From Pollenia angustigena (lineage: Eukaryota > Arthropoda > Insecta > Diptera > Polleniidae), in assembly GCA_930367215.1 (NCBI GenBank), contig OV884060.1:97736151-97800150 (forward strand): a stretch of DNA of 64,000 bases, given 5' to 3'. Positions 42,460-54,376 of this stretch are shown piece by piece. Each line of letters opens with the position of its first letter. Position 1 is the stretch's first letter. The notes beneath the pieces were generated by a model. The model ran no database searches. It saw nothing but the letters and a program-made list of their open reading frames with translations, and had not been told where the DNA came from. The position numbers and the translations under genes are program-made.

Positions 42460-44777
42460 TTAAATTTTAACATACCAAGGGGCAGCTGTGATTATTCGAA
42501 GTAGTTTATTTTGGCGCCTTTGAATTTTTTCGATATTAGAGGCCGAGGCAGTGCCCCATAACTGAATACCATAGCACCAGATTGGCTTTAAGATGGAGTT
42601 GTAAAGAAGAAGTTTGCAGTCGAGACTAAGGACAGAGTTTCTTCCAATAAGCCAATGAATTTGGATGGCTTTTAGTTTCATTTGAGTTAATTTTGCCTCT
42701 ATATGGCTTTTCCACGTTAAACGGCGATCTAGATGCGGTATTATTTGATTATTGATACGCATTTTTGCTCATTGACCTCTATCCTCCATTGCTTTAACCA
42801 TAGTTCGAGTTGAAATATATGATCCTGTAGGTATCGAGATGCTTCTTGACGGCTTTCGTGCACGCTCAAAAAAGCTGTATCATCAGCAAATGTTGAAGTT
42901 TGTGTGTAGTTGTTTGTTGGCATATCCGAGGTATATATTAAGTATAAAAATGGGCCCAGGATGCTTCCCTGAGGGACTCCAGCGTCAATTTGCTGAGGAG
43001 AGCTTAAATAATCACCTTCTTTAATAATAAATTTGCGACCGACTAAGTAGCTTTCTAACAGCTTGTGTGTGTTTACTGGTAAGTTGAGCTTCAATTTATG
43101 TAATAAGCCTTCATGCCAGACTTTATCAAAAGCTTGAGAAACATCGATGAAGAGAGCGGAACAATATTTTTTTCTTCAAAGGCTTTTCTTATTGCGTTTA
43201 CTATACGATGGGTTTACTCAATTGGGCTGTGTTCTCTTCTAAAGCCGAATTGGTGGTTAGGAATACATCTATTTCCATTTAAAATTGGGGTTAATTTTGA
43301 CGCTAACAGCTTCTCAAACAGCTTTGATATATTAGAAAGTAAGCTTATAGGCCTATATGTCTCAATAGTATTCAAGGCGTAAAATAGCATTAAAAATTAA
43401 AAGAATAATTTTCTTTGCTATGCTGGGTAGCTCCAAAAGCAATTTGTTGCTGATCTTATCAAAACCAGGAGCCTACTTGGGGTTCAAATCACAAATAGCC
43501 TTTTCGATTTCTCTAATCTCAAATCTTAGCGGAACAGCTGCTCTAGCAGCAACAGGTGGTAACTCGACCGCAATATCGTGAGATATATTTGGGGTAAATA
43601 CGTCTTTTAAATGATTGACAAACAGATTTCCTTTTTCAACATCATTTCTGGCCCAACTTCTTAATGGTGGTTTAGAGACAACTGACCTTTTGAGATTTCT
43701 AGCTGCACGCCATAATGAGTAGTTTGATTGTGGGGTTGCATCAAGTTCCTCAAGATATTTTTCCAGAGAAGCCGTTTTCTTAGTCTGCAGTAACTTTCTT
43801 AGTCTTTTTGTACACTCTTTATGTAAGTTCTTAAGTTGAGGGGATCTGTGCAATTGCCACTCTCTTCGAGCCCTCCTTTTTTCAGACAATCGATGCTCGA
43901 CATCTGTGGAATATATTTTAATAGTTTTTGTTTTTTTGGGGGCAATATTGGAATGTTGAACAGCTAGTTTCAGAAAACTGTCAAAATTGTCAATAGAGCG
44001 ATCTACATAATCCGGTGTACTGAGCGCAATATTTTCTGTGCAATGGGTACTGAGATATTTTTTATATTTTAATCAATTAATTTGCGTAGCTGTCGTCGGA
44101 GGTACAATTCTATTAGGGTTCATTATAGTAACAATTGTAGGTGTGGTCGGAAGATAAATCTAGTGAGGCTTCAACATGAATCGTTTCTATGGGAATATTT
44201 TTAACCACGCCAAAATCGATGACATCTGGAATTTTTTGATGATCAGTGGGCCAATATGTTGGTTGTCCGCTCGCTACCACATTTAAATCCATTTTAGAAA
44301 TTGTGTTAAATAAAACACGACCCTTTTGTGTTATAAGTCGCGACCCCCAGAAGGTATGTTTAGCGTTATAATCGCCAGCGGCTAGGAAACACGGTCCTAA
44401 TGATTTAAAATATTTATAATATTGGTCCTCCGATATTGAAAATCTAGGCGGGGAGTATAACGATGAAATTACTAGGTTTCTATTTAATTCCTCAACGCAA
44501 ATGTTCGTTGCTTGGAGATAATCTTCACGATGATCACACATTAGGTAGTGTTTGACTCGGGTTTTTATTAAAATGGCAGAACCTCCACAAGCTCTATCTC
44601 GAGGGTCCTTGGTATCATATAGTATATAACCATTTATATTAAAAGTTTTCTTGAGGTCAAATGAGTTTCAGAAATCATCATGACATCAATTTGTTTATTT
44701 TTAAGAAAGTATTCTAATTCATTTTTATGTTGGCGGATGCCGTTTGCGTTCCAAAAACAAATTTTTAAACAGTTCAT
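42460..44777 (-). pseudogene. LINE ORF2: endonuclease and reverse transcriptase (copy 1, frameshifted)
   Basis: It starts at ATG 44777 with MNCLKICFWNANG (the APE-type endonuclease start). After a shift near 44655 it continues through AAGDYNAKHTFWGSR and LSSDHTYN (catalytic D and SDH motif). A basic linker (43889-43473) follows. RT blocks come in another frame: FGFRREHS-like, CSALFIDVSQAFDKVWH, GVPQGSILGPFLYLIYTSDM and STFADDTAFLSV. The thumb LDRRLTWKSHIEAKL and GIQLWGTASASNIEKIQ come last. The first RT block is partly deleted near 43400-43470. At least four frame changes are needed, so it is inactive. Confidence 0.8.
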
Positions 44778-45250
44778 GGTTTGTTAAGTACAGCTTGCAA
44801 TAACATCGATTGCATTCTAAGCATTTCCTGCATCATATTACCCATTGTGTTAGTAAAATTATTTACCGTTTGCACTAATGTTTCCATGGTTTTTTCTAAA
44901 CGACTTAAATTAGAAACTGGAGTTCCATCATTACTTGGCGAGGCACCTTGCATTAGCTCATGGTTTGATTTTAGGACGTTAGCGTAAGAGGTTCTGTTAT
45001 TACTAGGCTGGGGGGCTTGAATTGCATTTGTGTTTACTTGATTTGTTACCTGCATTTTAGGGGGACTAGTTTTCGGTCCGACCGACTGTTTGACGATAGT
45101 ATACACAGGGCATCCTCTATAATTGGCAGTATGATTACCGCCACAGTTGCTACATTTTTTTACGTTGGGGTCGGTTTTAGACTTGTCGCAAAGAACTGTT
45201 CCATGTAATTCACCACATACTACGCAAACAGGGGTTAAGTAGCAGTATGC
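44774..45250 (-). pseudogene. LINE ORF1 C-terminal part with zinc knuckles (copy 1)
   Basis: The frame starts inside the first knuckle region and includes CVVCGELHGTVLC and CSNCGGNHTANYRGC, both with intact Cys/His spacing. A proline- and asparagine-rich linker and a C-terminal helix with methionines (MGNMMQEMLRMQSMLLQAVL) follow. ORF1 proteins coat LINE RNA, and the knuckles bind nucleic acid. Its TGA stop overlaps the ORF2 start in ATGA (44777-44774). It is truncated at the N-terminus by the 5' truncation of the copy. The stretch itself looks undamaged. Confidence 0.75.
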
Positions 45251-45287
45251 CTTACATATTATGAGAGCATTTTTAATATTTTTTTAT

Positions 45288-45409
45288 TAACTGCCGTATG
45301 CATAAAAAATTTAAATGGATTTGAAGTGCATTTTAAGAAATATTTGTATGAAAATTTGGCCTTAAAACACATTTTAAACTTATTTTATTTTTTATGAATA
45401 CGGCGGTTA
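45288..45409. mobile_element. 122-bp MITE, uninterrupted copy
   Basis: TAACTGCCGTATGCATAAAA at left and TTTTTATGAATACGGCGGTTA at right are inverted ends. The interior GGATTTGAAGTGCATTTTAAG and CCTTAAAACACATTTTAAAC matches the MITE at 33461-34946 that has received a LINE, so this is an empty-site version. Confidence 0.75.
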
Positions 45410-45714
45410 GTGTTTAAGCTATTTTTAGGTGTTTTTTTTTTATATGTATTTTTTAAGTGTAGTTATTTGGAATGTTTGCTTTGGTTTGGTTTCATGTAAG
45501 TTTGATATGTCTGGTAACTCTGCTAGAAAAACATTATTAAAAAGGGGAAGTACATATCAAAAATTTCTTTACTTTCCCGTATTTATTTTATTTTTATAAT
45601 GACAAAACAAACAAAGGTGTTATAATTATATTGATAACATTTATTTTGTTTGCCTCTTAATAAATAAAATACAAACAATTTTATAATTTAGATACAAATT
45701 TATCTTTTTAGAAA
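45410..45714. other. no recognised feature
   Basis: AT-rich sequence between a MITE and a hAT transposase relic. The end of the relic's 5' intron or untranslated region may lie here (TTTATCTTTTTAG just before the ATG). Confidence 0.3.
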
Positions 45715-46260
45715 ATGACAAAACCTAAAAACTTTAGGAATATCGTAAAGGATTTCCCGGACTTCAAAACCGACGAGACCGTTCTTTTCTGTACAGTTTG
45801 CATCAAGTCTATAATAGCAGAAAAGGAATTTTTGGTTAATTATTAATATAAATTATTTCTTGCTGAATCTACAAAAGTTTCAAACGATACCCAATTTCTG
45901 GAGAAATTATGCTCTGCATTCGTTGCAGCGGTCATTTCTTTGTTTAAAGTTCGAAATCAAAATTTGCAAATATTTCTTTAAGAATTTACGGAATTTAAAG
46001 ATCTGTCAGAATCAACACTTTGGACAAAATATGCTAAAATTCTTTACAACAACAGCATTGAAAAAATAATTGAATTCGTTAAATGTCAGATTCTATGGAT
46101 TTCGATTGGTGAAACCACTGATGTATCTGGAAGAAGCGTCTCATACGTAATCATCTGGTTTTTAAGCAGTAGTATAAAAAAATGCGATTTTCTTTGTGTG
46201 ACGGATGCTGCTTCCAATATGAAAAAAAGCAGCGAAGGATATTAAAGTGTTTTATTTTAA
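45715..46260 (+). pseudogene. hAT transposase N-terminal and core relic
   Basis: From ATG the frame reads MTKPKNFRNIVKDFPDFKTD with an FCTVC zinc-like pair, then stops. After a shift it continues with TQFLEKLCSAFVAAVI, DLSESTLWTKYAKILYNNSI, ILWISIGETTDVSGRSVSY and VTDAASNMKKS. The order (short BED-like finger, FL..LC.A, SESTLR-Y, then the I-W-x-S-I-D-E-T-T-D catalytic block and D-A-A-x-N-M) is that of a hAT transposase. The catalytic aspartate of SIDETTD is glycine here (SIGETTD). With at least two breaks, it is inactive. The C-terminal part is absent, and a different hAT-like element begins at 46434. Confidence 0.72.
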
Positions 46261-46817
46261 GATTACCCATATAACATGTGTGGTCTATGGCCTTCATCGA
46301 GTGTGTTAACACATACGAGATTCACATAAAAATGTTAATTCTGTAATTTGAAACGTTAAAAAGTGTTTTAAAAAGCTCGTGTAGAATTGATGGTTTTTGA
46401 TAAATTCATTCGGATTTAGCACTGCCTCCTGAGTAGGGTATTCATTCGGTTAACTGATCGCTTAAATTAAAATTGGCTATTTTCGATTAACGATTAAACC
46501 GGTTAATTTCAGTCGGTTAACCGATTAACCGATGCAATAAAATTTTTAATTGTTTGTAGTATTTAACCATATTTTTTGTGTTTTAAAATTTGGGTGAGTT
46601 CAAAAACGTTAGTTGCAAAGGAAATTCACTCTTTTAAATGCATTCTACAATGCATCCGTGTCCAATTTTACAACGTTTTCTGTACCAAAGTTCACCAAAA
46701 TGTTACCTATGTGGACCAAAAAAGTTGTGTTTAGAAATATTTTTTCATACAATAATTTCCTCCTATTTCCTATAAAAACAGAAATTAAGGAATTCGGAAA
46801 TAAACTTTTTTGCCGAA

Positions 46818-47834
46818 TGCACAGAAAAAATTATTTTTCCAATTCAAACAAAAAATTTGTAGAATCAAACAATTTTTTGTCTAAAATCGGTCCTACAAAC
46901 AAATTCGCATTTTCAAACAATTTATTTGCATTTTGTTTATTGAAAAAAAACGCCGATTTTTTCAAACAAATAATTTTACAGAATCAAACAAAAAGTTTAC
47001 TGAAATTCATATAAATTTCAAACAAATAATTTTGCTGAATCAAACAAAAAAGTTTTGGCACAAGCAATGACGCGCACACAAGCAAGCACTGTTGGCGAAG
47101 ATGAAGCAGAGCAGAGCGGCCGGCTGGCTTTGATACACATTTTTTTGTTGGAATAATTTTTGAACGAAGTCATATTTATACTCACAGTGTTTTTCTTCAT
47201 CACTCACTGTTGCTTTATACTTTCCTTTGCTAATGAAGAAGAAATGTAACCAAAAACGGCGGCAGACCGACTCGTTATGTTTTCCGACATTATTTTATTT
47301 TTGTATGTGATGTTTTTAAACAAACTATTTGAAAAAATTGAATACGGGATTTTGTTTTTTTTTACCAACCAAAAATTTATTTTGTTTCTTATAATGTGTT
47401 TTTTATGTTGTTTAAAAAAAATTAAACTTTTTTTTACCTGCTATTGTTTTTGTTGTTTTTTTACTACAAACCTCGTCACGCTATTTTATCATTTTTCTTA
47501 TTGCTGTACTTTTTTAAAGCGTCCAAAAATAGACTGCATGTGTTTTTTGTTGTAGTTCTTATATTTCACATAAAGAAGTGTTGCTTACAATCAATAAAAA
47601 AAATGCAAAAAGACGACACCATTAAAGAGCGTTAAATATTTCATACAAAATTATGAAAACTTCAAACCAATAGCGCGCTTATTAAATTTTTGAAGAGTTG
47701 TCCACATTTTTGTTGGTTAAATAAAAATCAAACAAAAATATTGATTGAATCAGAAAAAAAATTTGTAGAAATTAAAAAAATGTTCAAACAAGCGTTTGTT
47801 TGAAAATAATTCGGGAAGAATTTTTTCTGTGTGA
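46818..47834. mobile_element. CACAGAAAAAATT inverted-repeat element
   Basis: Left GCACAGAAAAAATTATTTTT and right AATTTTTTCTGTGTG are inverted. AAACAAATAATTTT and GAATCAAACAAAAA words are repeated near both ends. The middle includes a GC-richer patch (47065-47130) and T-rich low-complexity sequence (47340-47530). Open frames across it come from the repeats. The start resembles the TIRs at 29350, 32056 and 38873. Confidence 0.6.
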
Positions 47835-48609
47835 TCGGTGCTGACAACAGAAGAAACTCTCAATAGTAACACGAGCAATCTTTTAACTGAATTAACTGAA
47901 ACAATTTGAAGTGTTAAAAATTTTAAAAATTAAAACTGGACTCTAATAACATAACATAATAACATAATGGAATATTTTATATGTTTAGAAAAATCTAGGA
48001 AAAGGACTGAGAATTTTGATATTCTGTATTATTGGTTGCTTTCGATTTCTGCAAAATCTACGATAAGTAAAAGAATTTGTTCAAAGTCAAAATTTATCAA
48101 AACTAAAGAAAAGAGTCGCTTAAATCCTAAACATTTTAACCAAATTATTTTTCTAAAAGATTATTTTAGAAGATCTCCTTAAACTATTTAAATTACTAAT
48201 AAAATTATCTCACAGTTTATTTTTTAATAAATAAAAAATATGTATTGATTAAAAAATATGTATTACATTGTTATGAATTATTTTTTTGTTTGCTCGTTTT
48301 GGTTCAAGAATTGTTATGTTTTTATTTTTTACTAATAAACTTCAAATAATAATTTTTTTTTTTTTTTTTTTAAATTTATTTTTTATTATTGACTCTTTCT
48401 TATCGAAATTTACAATATGTATTCAAATCTTAATTCTACTTGTTATTTATTAGTTGTTACCAGTGTAACCACTAACTGCTGTATTCAAATTTTAAGACTG
48501 TCTTCTAGTTAGGCTCAAAGTATCGGTTCTTTTTAGCCTCTGGTGACCTTCGAACTGAAGCAAACCCCGAGCGAGGTAGTTAGGGTGGACCATTAGTTTA
48601 TCGATGAAG

Positions 48610-51086
48610 CTTATTGAATATTTTTAATTTCCTCCTGGATAGTGGGGACGTTGAGATCTCTGTGGATAATATCATTACGTATATATCATGGGGCGCAGAC
48701 AATTTGTCGTAATATTCTAGACTGTCTTCTTTGAAGCTTTTGGATGTTACATGCGCATGCAGTACCCCATAATTGGATGCCATATGTCCATATTGGTTTT
48801 ATGATGGACTTGTATAGAACAATTTTGTTGTCTAAAGACAAGTTTGAGATTCCACCGCGAAGCCAATGTAGTTGAGCTGCTTAAAGTTTCATAGCCGTTA
48901 TTTTCGCTTCGATATGACGAGACCAGGTCAAGCGTCTATCTATATGAATTACCAAGTACTTTACATGGTCTTCTACCGGAACAGTGATGCTATTTATTTT
49001 TACTGCTGGGCACGTTTGTCTTCTGAGCGTGAAAGTTAAGTGAGCAAATTTAGCCGGGTTAACCTTTATTCACCATTTTTCTAGCCATGCCTCTAGTTCA
49101 TTGATGTGGGACTGCAGATTTTGCGATGCGACTTTTGGGTCATGGTTAACGCTAATAAATGCTGTATCGTCTGCAAATGTAGAGGTATGCGTGCTCAGGT
49201 TTGTTGGCATATCCGCTGTGTATATTATATATAGAAGCGGTCCTAATATGCTGCCTTGGGGAACACCAGCAGTAATTTTTTTGAGGGGGGAGTATTTATC
49301 TTGCGACCTTACTATGAATGTTCTGCCTGTTAGATAGCTCTCCAGAAGCTTGTGAGTGTTTTGAGGAAGCATTCGTGTTATTTTGATGAGTATCCCATCA
49401 TGCCAAACTTTGTCAAAAGCTTGGGAAATGTCTATAAACAGTGCTGAGCAGTATTGCTTTTTCTCAAACGCCGGTCTAATAAGAGTGACAATTCTATGCA
49501 CTTGTTCTATTGTACCATGTTTCGCTCTGAATCCGAACTGGTGATCCGGGATAATGTCGTGTTCATTTAGATGAGGAGTTATACTTAAAATGAATATTTT
49601 TTCGAAAAGCTTCGATAGGATTGATAATAAGCTTATCGGTCTGTACGACGCAACCTGGCTAGCATCTTTTCCTGGCTTGGGAATCATAACAATTATAGAC
49701 CTCTTCCATGAGGATGGGAAGTATCCGACTCTTAATATAGCGTTAAAAATGAGTAGCAAGATTCTGGAAGCAGATTTTACTTGCAGATTCTACTTGAGTA
49801 ATGTTAAATTTTAATGGATGGTTTACCTTATCAGGAATGATTGGACGACAGGAACAAGTATGTGTATCATGTGGCGTGAAAACTTTCTCAAGGTGGCCCG
49901 CGAAAGCGTTTAATTTTTCATCTGTGTTTTTGGCCCAAGTGCGGTTTTCCAGTCTTAATGGAGATTCTTGGGTTATAGGGCATTTCATATGCCGTACAGC
50001 CTTCCATAAGCTATAATTGGAGTTTTTTGTGGCGTCTAGATAGCCTTTTAGATAGCCTTCTATTGCAGAATCGTGGTTCTGTCTCAATTTGTTGCGAATA
50101 GTGGTCAGGCATAATTGTAGTTGGGCCTTAGTGGTTGGGGAACGACTGTTTTGCCATTGTCTTCTTAACTTCCTTTTTTCTCTGATAAGGGTCTCTATAT
50201 CCGTCAATGTATTACAAGGAGCACTTTTAATTGTCCGCTTGATTGGGGTTGCATTTCTTGCTGCAGTGTCCAAGACTTCTGTAAATCGGTCGACAGCTAT
50301 TTGGATGTCAGATGAATTTTTTAGGGGAATGCACTGTGATAGGTGAGAGCTCACATACATTTTTAACTTTAACCAATTTGCATTTCTGTTTGGATAGGAA
50401 ATAAAGTTTGCAGCTGCAGCGTCAGAGTTACCTTTTAAAATGAGGATTGAAGGTGAATGATCAGACGAAAGATCATAGGAGGAACTAACTAGTACCTGAT
50501 CGCGCTTGATGTTTTTGATTACAGCAAAGTCAATAAGGTCTGGTAGCTTGTTGAAGTCGGTTGGCCAATAGGTAAGCTCACCACTCGATAGCACATCAAA
50601 ATTATTTGCAGTTACGGTGTTGTATAGCTGATTACCTCTAGGACTAATAAATCTGGAGCCCCAATATGTATGTTTAGCGTTGTAGTCGCCAGCAGCAATG
50701 AATTTCTGGCCCAATGTGGAGAAGAAGTTGAGAAATTTATCGTTTACAATTTTGTGCCTCGGGGGACAATAAACGGATGTTAACGTTAGATTGAAATCAG
50801 TAAGATTTATAGATGTGGCCTGGATACAATCTTCTTCGAACTCTGGCAATGGTAAGTGTCTGATGTGTTTGTGCACAATTATGGCTGTGCCACCACAAGC
50901 TCGTCCGCTGGGATGTTTTGTGTCATACGTAAGGTATCCATTTACCCTAAAGCAGTTTTTATGGGTAAAGTGTGTTTCAGAGACAAGAAGTACGTCGATT
51001 TCATGCCTATGAAGAAAGTTTGCAACTTCGTGTTTATGTTGGGATAACCCGTTTGCATTCCAGAAACATATTTTTAACTGGTTCAT
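48610..51086 (-). pseudogene. LINE ORF2: endonuclease and reverse transcriptase (copy 2, nearly intact)
   Basis: The first 447 codons (51086-49743) are open. They cover MNQLKICFWNANGLSQHKHE, VSETHFTHKN, AAGDYNAKHTYWGSRF and LSSDHSPSI, an APE-type endonuclease, then a basic linker. After a single shift near 49755 the RT follows (49759-49070): IPKPGKDASQVASYRPISLL, FGFRAKHGTIEQVHRIVTLI, CSALFIDISQAFDKVWHDGI, GVPQGSILGPLLYIIYTADM and STFADDTAFISV. A second shift near 49068 and stops further on (for example near 48890) interrupt the thumb and C-terminal part, where LHWLRGG and GIQLWGTACACNIQKLQ are still readable. It is the best-kept ORF2 of the window. Confidence 0.85.
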
Positions 51087-51990
51087 TTTTTGTTGAGTAG
51101 AACTTGCAGGAGTATGTTCTGGTTTCGCATCATTTCCTGAAACATGTTCTGCATAGTGGCCATGAAGTTATTCATAGTTTGAATTAAATTTTCAATTGAG
51201 GTAGGCATTTGTAGACCTTCCCTAGGAACATTAGCGTACGGAGGTTGCTTTGCGTTGGAAGTACTCGGGGGATTTTTCGCATTAGGGTTTCCTTTTAGGA
51301 CTTGGGCATATGATTGGTTTTGTTTGTTTGTTTGTGTAGTACTAGCAATTGAGCCAGCGGCTTGGCTGGGCGCATGTGACGGACCATATTGGGAGTGAGT
51401 ATATTTTTGAACTAAAGCAGGTTTTAATAAATGCAAGAAGACTTTACAACCCCTATAGTTTGCCGTGTGATTTTCGCCACAGTTGCTACATTTCTTAACA
51501 TTCGGGTCAGCTTTAGAACGATTACATTCGGCGGTTTTATGAGCGTCGCCACAAACCACACATACGTGAGGCAATTTACAATATGATTTTGTATGCCCAT
51601 ATTCCTGACAGTTTGTACATTGGGAGGGACCCTTTCGTTTTATCGGCTCCTCAACAGTTATTCTTCTGTTGAGTAGGTAGCGCAAGTTGTATATGGGATG
51701 AACTGAATTTTTGGTTTTGAGAACCGATGAATCAAACGATATCTCAATGCGGTGCAGTGGTTAAGGAACTTTATTCCTGTTCAAAATATTATGCACAGAT
51801 TTTACCTCATACCCCTCTTGCTCTACGGCAGATTTTATATCCTCTGTAGGAACAGAACTATCTATGCCTTTTATGACAATAATCAATCCCTTAGCACTTT
51901 TTAATTGGTACGTATAGTAACTTTTATTTTCTGCGTCCAGGTGTCTTGATATAATACGAAAGTTCGTTTCTGTACTGGCTTGAATTTTGG
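51083..51990 (-). pseudogene. LINE ORF1 with PRE_C2HC domain and zinc knuckles (copy 2)
   Basis: Upstream, YYTYQLKSAKGLIIVIKGID and EQEGYEVKSVHNILNRNK form the PRE_C2HC (PF07530-like) region. A stop/shift near 51765 breaks the frame. Then 200 open codons (51685-51083) contain CTNCQEYGHTKSYC, CVVCGDAHKTAEC and CSNCGENHTANYRGC, three knuckles with intact Cys/His spacing. A Gln/Asn/Pro-rich linker and the C-terminal MQNMFQEMMRNQNILLQVLL helix follow. The TGA stop overlaps the ATG of ORF2 by ATGA. ORF1 binds LINE RNA. One lesion and the truncated N-terminus make this copy defective. Confidence 0.8.
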
Positions 51991-52244
51991 TCTCTTGAAT
52001 TTGCCCGCGTCGTATAGAATAAGTAATTTTTATTTATTAAAATTACTTAAATTATAAAAAAAACTTTATTAATCGGTTAACCGATCAATTACATAATTAA
52101 CCGTTTATTACCCGATTAAACCAAAACCTCGATTAATTAATCGAGCGATTAACCGATTAAAGTAAAAGCCAATTATAGCTCGATAGGAAACTTGGCTTGA
52201 GGCAACTGCAAAAAATTAGAAAACATTGTTTTAATTAGAATGCC

Positions 52245-53785
52245 TGGGGGATCATAGTAAAGGGGAAAGATTACCAGGAGACACCACACATATATATCGC
52301 ATCGACTGTGGTTACTTGTGGGCAACGGGATTCTCAGGTCATTTGATTCCAAGGGTAGGAAAGTCGTTGCCTATGCAGATGCCATAGTTCTGCTGATCAG
52401 GGGAACATTTCTATACGATCGGTGAAATAATGCAGGTGATGTTGCGAACTCTCGGCATGAGTGAAGTATAGGGGACTAGATGTAAACCCTGCTAACACTG
52501 AACTGGTGCTCTTTACCAGAATGTATAGGATAGAGGGTTTTAAAGGGTCAATGTTGAATGGCGTCTATCTGAACTGTTTTAAAAGAGAAATACTCAGGAG
52601 AAAATGAAGATGGGACGCAATTCCCACTACGCATGGATATGGTAACTGGATTTATACTTCGTTGGTTCGGTGGAATGCGTTGAGTGAGGATAGCTATAGG
52701 AAAATGACCAACAAGGCTCAAAGGAGTGCATCTCTTGGCATCATAGGAGCAAGGATATATCTGTCCCCCATTATACATTATGTGAAGAGTGTGGCTGCTA
52801 GAAACTTATTTAGACTCTATGATTCTTCGTTTGTTAGACCTAGGTGGGATGATCACACGAGGATATTGTCAAAGTGGGTATGCTTGATTAGGGTATCGTT
52901 CGCGAGGGAGTTTTGGACCATCGGACTATTACCTTAGACTTCGGTGTGACACCACAAGTGAAGTTCCCGAATATGGAAGATTCCCATGGAACCAATGGGC
53001 TGTTTGCATGGATAAACTGGAAAGCGTCAGAGGTGATACATCTAGGTACATATCGTAGGGGTGTGTGGGGACACTTAACGTCGATAGTCAGGCCACGTTC
53101 AGAGAATTAACAGGTTATACGGTGCGATCGTATTCACAGTAAGGTTGGTTGGGTACCAGGACACTGCAATGTGAATGGTAATGATGTGGCGGACGAACTC
53201 GTGAGACAGCGTTCGAATCTGGACTTAGTGGTAAGGGACGGGGGGTAAAACCCCCCTTATGCCACTACTATGAGAAAAAGATTTTGCGATACCGCCAACC
53301 GGTCCTGGAGAATTTGAAGGATTGCAGGGTGTCTAGAGCATTATGGCCCAGATTGACACAAGGGCATCCTGAGTTCTATTAGGCTTGGATAGGTGTGGTC
53401 TTAGGACCTTTATATGGTTTTTGACGGGTCATTGTTCTGTTAGGGCTTTTACGTGCATATCGGGCAATAACGGACTTCTGCAGATAATGCGAGGATCCTG
53501 AGGAGCTAGAAATGATGGCATATACTGTGCCACTGTCCGGGGAATATCGCTGGATGTAATCCACTCGATCTCCTGGGGTTTGTCAGGGATATAGGACGGT
53601 TATTTCTAATGTGCGACTGTAGCAGGAGTATTGGGCTATCTTCTGACTACTTACATTCCTTAATCTATTGGAATTATTTTCTTCTTTACTTCTCTCTTTC
53701 TTCGTTCTGTATATTGAAGGTATCCAAGTGGGGGTGTGCCCTAAGGCGCATAAACCTTCTTAACCTAACACAACCCAGCCTAGGG
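52245..53785 (+). pseudogene. LINE relic with RT C-terminus and RNase H domain
   Basis: In several frames one can read VVAYADAIVLLIRG (Y-A-D-D lost), LDVNPANTELVLFTRMY, LVRWNALSEDSYRKMTNKAQ with RSASLGIIGA, then WVPGHCNVNGNDVADELVRQ and later CPGNIAGCNPLDLLGFVRDI. The pattern of RT, W-x-A-L...Q-R-x-A-L-L-G-I-x-G-A, then RNase H (V-P-G-H...G-N-x-x-A-D-E-L) is that of LINEs carrying RNase H, such as the I, R1 or LOA groups. It ends at CTTAACCTAACACAACC. Many stops and shifts are present. The GC content is visibly higher than in the surroundings. Confidence 0.7.
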
Positions 53786-53870
53786 TCCAAAATCAATATT
53801 GTAGAAGTTACAAACGGAATGATATACTTAAAAATACCTTTTTACCTTCGGTGAAGGGTATAAATCAGGG
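53786..53870 (-). repeat. dispersed fly repeat D, terminal fragment
   Basis: GTCCAAAATCAATATTGTAG, TACAAACGGAATGATA and CCTTCGGTGAAGGGTATAAA match the right portion of the copy at 31456-31530. Confidence 0.7.
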
Positions 53871-54376
53871 TTCAGAAAAATGCATATTCATATATATCGT
53901 TCATATTTACGCATTCATGAATTTCCTCATGAAATTTTTTAACTTTTGTTTGAAAAATATTCAACTATGACGAATAAAAAAACTAAATCCAAATAAAAGA
54001 ATAAAAGCCAACGGTTAAAATTTCATTTTCTTTAAGGAAAAGATAAAATACTTTATATTTGAGTTTGAAAATCAATGACACTTGCAAAAGAGTAAGGGTA
54101 CGCTAAATTTTTATTACTTTTAATGAAAATAATTTTAATCAAAAAATTATTCTTTCCAGATTATACGGAACAGAAGATGATGCGATAGCCAATCAAATGT
54201 AAGGAAGTGAAGTAATTTGCAAGCTTATTCCTTCCACGAAAATGTGAAAAGAAAAAAAAAGCTAAATAAAACAAAATATCGATGTTCCCTGAAAATTTAA
54301 ATTTGTAAGGATTTTTATCTACAGATTATTTAAAGTTCAATAATTCGAACTGTTTTGAAACTGATATCAGGATTTA
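53871..54376. other. no recognised feature
   Basis: AT-rich sequence between repeat D and a LINE 3' end. No coding frame or inverted repeat was found. Confidence 0.3.

Larger units (their letters stand above)
42127..45254 (-). mobile_element. 5'-truncated gag-pol LINE (jockey-type), copy 1
   Basis: CATATTAT lies on both sides (42119-42126, 45255-45262). The minus strand reads from inside ORF1 zinc knuckles, through ORF2 endonuclease and RT, to an A/T-rich tail with AATAAATAAATAATG. Several frameshifts make it inactive. The ORF1 protein is almost the same as the one at 62688-64000, so both belong to one family. Confidence 0.83.
48353..52010 (-). mobile_element. gag-pol LINE (jockey-type), copy 2, related family
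   Basis: Poly-T at 48353-48372 on the + strand is its poly-A tail, so it runs on the minus strand from about 52010. It contains most of ORF1 and all of ORF2, with few lesions, and a 3' untranslated region of ~250 bases. The 5' end lies within ORF1. The TSD was not resolved because both flanks are AT-rich. ORF1 and ORF2 protein wording is similar to but distinct from copy 1. Confidence 0.8.
46434..52190. mobile_element. hAT-like element rich in GGTTAACCGATTAA words, enlarged by nested insertions
   Basis: The left end TAGGGTATTCATTCGGTTAA resembles the termini of the element at 10735-11508. 46440-46530 and 52065-52190 are both dense in CGGTTAACCGATTAA words in inverted arrangement. A right terminus of the expected TTGAATACCCTA form is missing, so the right end is truncated near 52190 and no TSD can be tested. 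Inside lie a CACAGAAAAAATT inverted-repeat element (46818-47834) and a LINE (48353-52010). Confidence 0.55.

Noticed and set aside
46613..47014. 133-codon frame on the + strand
   Set aside because: Asn/Phe/Lys-rich by-product of AAACAAATAATTTT repeats in the inverted-repeat element.
47277..47555. 92-codon Phe/Leu-rich frame resembling a membrane protein
   Set aside because: It is a translation of a T-rich low-complexity stretch.
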